From a bacterium (lineage in GTDB: Bacteria > Bacillota_A > Clostridia > Lachnospirales > Lachnospiraceae): 44,259 nt of DNA. Position numbers and translations under genes: made by a program. The stretch lies in contig SFQZ01000023.1 of NCBI GenBank assembly GCA_004562915.1, positions 1-44,259 of the forward strand. The letters run 5' to 3'. Under the pieces are notes generated by a model, which was not told the origin of the DNA, made no database searches, and saw only the letters and a program-made list of their open reading frames with translations. Shown here piece after piece: positions 40,445 to 44,259 of the stretch; the first letter of the stretch is position 1, and each line of letters begins with the position of its first letter.

Positions 40445-42739
40445 CTAACTCGCAGGTGCAAAACAGAACTCCGATGTTCCAATCATCTCAGAAATTGTCT
40501 TGCTTGAATAAATAACCTTATCCTCAAAGCTGAGGTATAAATTTCCTGCCTCAAAACGCGCCGTTCCCTCAAAATTACCAAATTCCGAGGTTACCGTTCC
40601 CGTATGGCCAGATATCGTAATCGTCAATTGTTCTCCAAACAATCGGTAAAAGCTGAGGTTTCCTGAAAGAGTGGAGGCATCGACGGCATCCAAGTGAAGA
40701 GAACCTTCCATATCGCTGTTTTCCCGTTTCCATACCCAATCACCTTCGTAATCGTAGGCAGAAACCGTATCCTCCAGTGAATTCTCTGGAACAGCAAGCT
40801 CCAACCGTTTTAGGATATCTTCCATATCTGTCTGGAGCGATTCCTTCATCAGGTTTTTTTGTGCTCCGTAATCAGTGACACGGTCGCATACGTAGAACTG
40901 AACTGAGTTATATTCCGTAAATTCCATCCCATCCGGAAGCTGGTTCATATAAAAGGCGTTGTTTTCATATTGATAAACCTCTCCAAATTCCCCATTCTCG
41001 TCGAAGCCATATAAATGAACATACACGGGATTTTGATCCAGAGAATCATATACCGGAACATACAGGTTTCCGGCATTTTGATAAATGCGGCTACTAATGG
41101 CAGCTTCTTGGTTTTCCTCCTGCTGCCTTTCGCAGAAAAGCTGAACCGCTTCGCCATTTTTTACTGTCCATACATCAACAAACGGAAAAATGCTCTCTTC
41201 ATTGTTATAGAGCATCACCAATTCCTCGGTGCCATCCTGATTAAAGTCCATCAGATCAATTTTGAATACACCACGTGCGCAGCATTCATAATCAACTTCA
41301 TCAAACCAGAGAGCGCCATGCTCTGCAATGGTTCGGTCAATCACATTCGCATACAGCACGGTAGTATTGACAGTCTCCTGATTATCTATTGAAGCGTCCT
41401 GAACAGAGCCGTCCCAAAAAACAAAGGATCCGTTGCTCCCATTCGGGTGGAACTGGCGGAAACGACAATAGTCAAAACTGTCAGCCGACTGGATGAACCA
41501 ACATTCGCCATTCCAGCCTGCATAGATCAAATCAGGAATCCCGCTTACGCTTTCCGGCAGGTCGAAGGCAGTTTCCTTCAGCGTTTCAAGATCGAGAAGG
41601 CAAAGGGACATATCCCTGAAATAGTAGAGTCCTGCGTCGCTAAGAGCAAATCGGTTATATGTTCTCTCATAAGATGCAAGCTTTTCAATTTCGCCGTCAT
41701 GAATGCTTAATTGGTAAATGTTGTCTGAATCTGCATAATACAGATAATCGCCCTTGGGAATAAAGGAGAAATACTTCTCCCAGTCATCATCGTCCTGGGA
41801 TGGCACTCTACCGATTACCTCTTCCTCAGAATTCTCCGTTTTTCGATATAGGGTTTCTCCCATCAGATTATTCACCACGTCAGGAACAAAATAATAATAG
41901 TATCCGTCGTTATACGCTACAAAGCAGGCAGGCCCCTCAAGGTCAAGAAAATCCTCCTGTCTGCACAGCTCACCGGTATTCAGATCCAGCCGGTAGAAGA
42001 AAAATCTGTTGCCGAAGATGAGATAGTCTTCAAAGAAGTAAATGCCTCCCATTTGAGACGAAAAATCGCCATATGTATTGAGCTGCTCATAGCTTACAAG
42101 GGTGCCGTCTTCCTTGCCGTCTTTGCTGATCCAGTGAATTTCATATTTCTCGTCGCCCTGCTCTGTGGCATTTGTGCATTCCAGAAAGCAGATCTTATCG
42201 TTCCACAGGAACAGCGCTCCCAGCGGATACTTGGACCATCCATCGCCCTTTATTTGATCTGCTTCATAGAGAATTTCCGGCCTTGAATTCGACTGATCGC
42301 CGATGCGCATGATATAAGCCTGCTCCGCTGCCTGTTCACCAAGATAGTAAATGTATTCGTCATCGTAAATAACTTCACTGGCACCAAGGGAAACAGAGCC
42401 TTGACCGTATTCAGGAACGCTGTCTTTGGGGCGGAGCACAAAAATCAGCATCACCGCAAGAATGACTGTAAGCACTACACCGCCAATGGACAGGCCGATT
42501 GCAAGCCCCTTTTTTGATTTCTTCACGGACGCTACAGCGCCGCTCATTTGCACATTGAAATTTTGCGCCTCCATCAGCGGCTCCGGTTTCGGTGTTTGGA
42601 TGTTTTCCGCTTCATCCGTTATACCTGCCGGTTGCTGCGGCACCGGCGAAGCTTCTTGCGATATCTTTACAGGCGCGCCGCACGCACTGCAAAATTTTGC
42701 GTCGTCCGGCAAAGGATTTCCACACTTTGAACAGAACAT
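40445..42739 (-). CDS. N-terminal zinc ribbon, one helix, large extracellular sensor domain
   Basis: A 764-aa protein. A complete zinc ribbon opens it (MFCSKCGNPLPDDAKFCSAC, residues 1-20). A linker and one transmembrane helix (about 79-102) follow. About 660 extracellular residues remain, with repeated strand motifs such as DEYIYYLGEQ, GDYLYYADSDNIYQLS and DAGLYYFRDMSLCLLD; these resemble a DUF5050-like beta-propeller. The start MFCSKCG (42739) has GAGAGGTAG upstream and puts the ribbon at the N-terminus. It heads the leftward cluster from a promoter with the CTACCnnnTTGTGTGGG motif. Function unknown. Confidence 0.78.
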   Translation of the reverse strand: MFCSKCGNPLPDDAKFCSACGAPVKISQEASPVPQQPAGITDEAENIQTPKPEPLMEAQNFNVQMSGAVASVKKSKKGLAIGLSIGGVVLTVILAVMLIFVLRPKDSVPEYGQGSVSLGASEVIYDDEYIYYLGEQAAEQAYIMRIGDQSNSRPEILYEADQIKGDGWSKYPLGALFLWNDKICFLECTNATEQGDEKYEIHWISKDGKEDGTLVSYEQLNTYGDFSSQMGGIYFFEDYLIFGNRFFFYRLDLNTGELCRQEDFLDLEGPACFVAYNDGYYYYFVPDVVNNLMGETLYRKTENSEEEVIGRVPSQDDDDWEKYFSFIPKGDYLYYADSDNIYQLSIHDGEIEKLASYERTYNRFALSDAGLYYFRDMSLCLLDLETLKETAFDLPESVSGIPDLIYAGWNGECWFIQSADSFDYCRFRQFHPNGSNGSFVFWDGSVQDASIDNQETVNTTVLYANVIDRTIAEHGALWFDEVDYECCARGVFKIDLMDFNQDGTEELVMLYNNEESIFPFVDVWTVKNGEAVQLFCERQQEENQEAAISSRIYQNAGNLYVPVYDSLDQNPVYVHLYGFDENGEFGEVYQYENNAFYMNQLPDGMEFTEYNSVQFYVCDRVTDYGAQKNLMKESLQTDMEDILKRLELAVPENSLEDTVSAYDYEGDWVWKRENSDMEGSLHLDAVDASTLSGNLSFYRLFGEQLTITISGHTGTVTSEFGNFEGTARFEAGNLYLSFEDKVIYSSKTISEMIGTSEFCFAPAS

Positions 42740-42797
42740 AATATCTACCTCTCTCACTTGCCGGAGACAAAAGCAACCCCAGCTTATTTTCCATCCC

Positions 42798-42841
42798 ATT
42801 TTACCTGAACCGACAAAAAAGCGCCCCACACAATCAGGTAG
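42798..42841 (-). promoter_or_regulatory. Leftward promoter with shared CTACCnnnTTGTGTGGG site (copy 1)
   Basis: On the minus strand CTACCTGATTGTGTGGGG (42841-42824) lies 20 nt upstream of TAAAAT (42803-42798). There is no consensus -35, so the motif may be where an activator replaces it. It drives the 764-aa gene and probably the cluster behind it. Confidence 0.6.
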
Positions 42842-42874
42842 TTTTCAGAAAATAATTTGAAAAAATTCTGTACG

Positions 42875-42918
42875 CTACCCTTTTGTGTGGGGACAAAATC
42901 CTGCTCTGCAAATATAAT
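42875..42918 (+). promoter_or_regulatory. Rightward promoter with shared motif (copy 2)
   Basis: CTACCCTTTTGTGTGGG (42875-42891) lies 21 nt upstream of TATAAT (42913-42918). It faces copy 1 across the divergent region, and the CCCCACACAA / TTGTGTGGGG halves form an inverted repeat (42824-42833 and 42883-42892). It serves the DUF6273 lipoprotein gene. Confidence 0.65.
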
Positions 42919-42991
42919 ATTAAATAAAAAAAACAGAGAAACTAAGCGAGCCGTGAAACTTTGCGGAGCGCTGCGAGAAAGGTCGGAAATT

Positions 42992-43684
42992 ATGAAAAAA
43001 CACACAAAAATTGTTGCCCTCTTCTTAGCTGTCCTTATGATGCTGTCTCTGTCGGCCTGCGGAAAAAAACTATCCGTTGGAGACTCTTTGCAGATGGGAA
43101 ATTACGGAGAAAATAGCATCTGGTGGGAGGTTATTGCCGTCGATGGTGACCGCGCTCTCGTGATCAGCAGAGATAGCGTAGATTGGAAATTATTTAATGA
43201 ACAATATGAGAACGTTACTTGGGAGACAAGCACCCTTCGTAACTGGCTGAACGATACGTTTTACAATAGCGCTTTCAATTCGGACGAACGATCTAAAATA
43301 TTAACTACAACCATTGAAAATCCGGATAATCCGGATTCCGGGGTGGATGGAGGAAACGACACCGAAGATCGGTTGTTCCTGTTGAGCGTGTATGAGGTGG
43401 AAGAGTATTACGAACGTGAGGCCTTTCGCGAGGCAGGCCTATCTATAAAAGCACATAACTCTGCAAAAGAATATAATCCCGATGGGTATATTGGAGGTTT
43501 GAGCAGTAGCTGGTGGACACGCACGCCCGGAGAGGACGAGTTCGGTTTTATCTGCGTCAACGGCGGAGGTGAATTTGAGACGCGTCCCACCGGTCTTGCT
43601 TCGGATTTGTTCACGAGCGGTATCGTCGTGGCGGATGACAAAAATGGCGCAGGCGTCCGTCCAGCTATGTGGATTGAGCGGTAA
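42992..43684 (+). CDS. DUF6273 lipoprotein
   Basis: A 230-aa surface lipoprotein. The start MKKHTKIVALF (42992) places the signal directly before the lipobox LSAC; an upstream in-frame ATG at 42857 would run across the promoter. The domain shows the DUF6273 pattern: WWEVIAVDGDRALVISRDSV near the start, WETSTLRNWLNDTFYNSAF in the middle, then DRLFLLS, WWTRTPGE and VRPAMWI at the end. This fold is common in Clostridia, often with zinc-ribbon proteins, and its role is unknown. A strong terminator follows. Confidence 0.85.
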   Translation: MKKHTKIVALFLAVLMMLSLSACGKKLSVGDSLQMGNYGENSIWWEVIAVDGDRALVISRDSVDWKLFNEQYENVTWETSTLRNWLNDTFYNSAFNSDERSKILTTTIENPDNPDSGVDGGNDTEDRLFLLSVYEVEEYYEREAFREAGLSIKAHNSAKEYNPDGYIGGLSSSWWTRTPGEDEFGFICVNGGGEFETRPTGLASDLFTSGIVVADDKNGAGVRPAMWIER

Positions 43685-43743
43685 TTATTTGGCAGCTTGA
43701 TCAATTCGTTTTTTCACTACATAGTTAATTCCTTCGTTATCTT

Positions 43744-43771
43744 AAAACACCCAGCCGAAGCTGGGTGTTTT
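43744..43771 (+). terminator. Strong terminator after the DUF6273 gene
   Basis: AAAACACCCAGC (43744-43755) pairs perfectly with GCTGGGTGTTTT (43760-43771) around the stable tetraloop CGAA, then TTATG. Works on both strands because of the A/T edges. Confidence 0.92.
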
Positions 43772-43806
43772 TTATGCGGAGATCCTCAAAAAAGAATCCG
43801 CGATTC

Positions 43807-43851
43807 CTACCCTTTTGTGTGGGTGCGAAGTCGGCTTTTTCATGCTATAAT
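43807..43851 (+). promoter_or_regulatory. Promoter with shared motif (copy 3) for the sensor-kinase gene
   Basis: CTACCCTTTTGTGTGGG (43807-43823) is identical over 17 nt to copy 2 and lies 22 nt upstream of TATAAT (43846-43851). The -35 position reads GTGCGA, not consensus, so activation through the motif is likely. The start point falls near 43858. Confidence 0.7.
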
Positions 43852-43912
43852 ATCCTTATCATGTTCTAACTGTATCCATCGGCTAGAACCATCTTCTGTA
43901 AGGGGGGATAGA

Positions 43913-44259
43913 ATGGGCGAGCGTAAAAAATCCATAATCCGGCTTTTTTCGGCAGCGGCGCTGTTGTTTGCAGTCTCCGGATACCGGCAGCTTAGCATGC
44001 GGTACTTGCCGGAGGATTTTCTGCGGCCATATCTTGTCTGGGCAGTCTATATGCTGCTACTTTTCGGCTGGCAGCACACCATTACAACAAAAATCACCCA
44101 GAAAGCTATGCGTAGCCACCTGACTGCACAGAATATCGTCAGTATCCTGTATTTAACCGTTCGCTTTATTCAGGATGCCTTCCTCTACGTCAATGTTCCG
44201 TGGATGCGCTTTACCGGATACTTCATCAATATCGCGGCTATTTTCATCCCACTGTTCGG
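43913..44259 (+). CDS. Membrane protein, probable 7-TM sensor histidine kinase (N-terminal part, cut by window end)
   Basis: At least 115 codons from ATG 43913, with AAGGGGGG upstream. Three or four hydrophobic segments are present (AAALLFAVSGYRQL, PYLVWAVYMLLLFGW, IVSILYLTVRFIQDAF, YFINIAAIFIPLF). The order of a LLLFGWQHTITTKITQKAMRSHL-type cytoplasmic loop, an RFIQ helix and a FIPLF helix resembles the N-terminal 7-TM region of a class of Firmicute histidine kinases. The catalytic part is beyond the window, so this is a family guess. The gene carries the same promoter motif as the neighbouring surface-protein genes, as an autoregulated two-component system would. Confidence 0.6.
   Translation, partial: MGERKKSIIRLFSAAALLFAVSGYRQLSMRYLPEDFLRPYLVWAVYMLLLFGWQHTITTKITQKAMRSHLTAQNIVSILYLTVRFIQDAFLYVNVPWMRFTGYFINIAAIFIPLF

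Overview
The window reads as a chromosomal segment of a low-to-mid GC gut Firmicute, most likely Lachnospiraceae (Blautia/Ruminococcus-like). This rests on the dense ABC sugar importers without a linked ATPase, the ROK regulators, the class 1B PyrD/PyrK pair, the M29 aminopeptidase, the DUF6273 and zinc-ribbon proteins, and strong AGGAGG ribosome binding sites. The genus is an inference; there is no rRNA or other marker to confirm it. I saw no rRNA, tRNA, CRISPR array, integrase or transposase.

Region A (1-6.9 kb) is a sugar-derivative locus. A leftward unit carries a Gfo/Idh/MocA oxidoreductase, an ABC binding lipoprotein, an internal terminator and a permease cut by the window edge. It is divergent from two tandem ROK repressor paralogues and a second Gfo/Idh/MocA oxidoreductase. 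An 11-bp sequence repeated in inverted orientation sits about 31 bp in front of each divergent start codon.

Region B (6.9-11.3 kb) is a leftward housekeeping run: pyrE, a 51-aa membrane protein, a VanZ-family protein, a small membrane protein, an HD hydrolase and an M29 aminopeptidase. It ends in a dispersed palindrome that also supplies the last stop codon.

Region C (11.4-24.6 kb) holds a zinc dehydrogenase and a beta-glucoside catabolic locus. A leftward unit encodes an ABC binding protein, two permeases and a domain-permuted GH3 beta-glucosidase. A divergent rightward unit encodes two different GH94 phosphorylases. A 24-bp inverted repeat lies between them, with each arm 13 bp from a predicted -35 box. 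An AraC-type regulator follows the GH94 pair in convergent orientation. The expected logic is import, then cytoplasmic phosphorolysis or hydrolysis of beta-linked oligosaccharides.

Region D (24.6-29.2 kb) is the leftward pyrC-pyrF-pyrK-pyrD operon, followed by a cold-shock gene with a long, possibly structured leader.

Region E (29.2-33.3 kb) is accessory and rearranged. It has a stand-alone Hsp100/Clp D2-like AAA+ ATPase with a probable one-base frameshift near its start. Upstream of it are a 27-codon peptide ORF and a hairpin. A divergent 334-aa gene of unknown function has a near-consensus promoter. A type III restriction Res C-terminal remnant abuts a fragment of a DUF11-like surface protein.

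Region F (33.3-44.3 kb) is a leftward run of lipoproteins and membrane proteins, four of which carry zinc ribbons predicted to be cytoplasmic. It includes a 1162-aa exported lipase-fold/7-TM/double-ribbon protein, with another ribbon lying in frame just beyond its stop codon. To the right are a DUF6273 lipoprotein and the start of a probable 7-TM sensor kinase. Three promoters here share the motif CTACCnnnTTGTGTGGG, 20-22 nt upstream of a -10 box, which suggests a small regulon.
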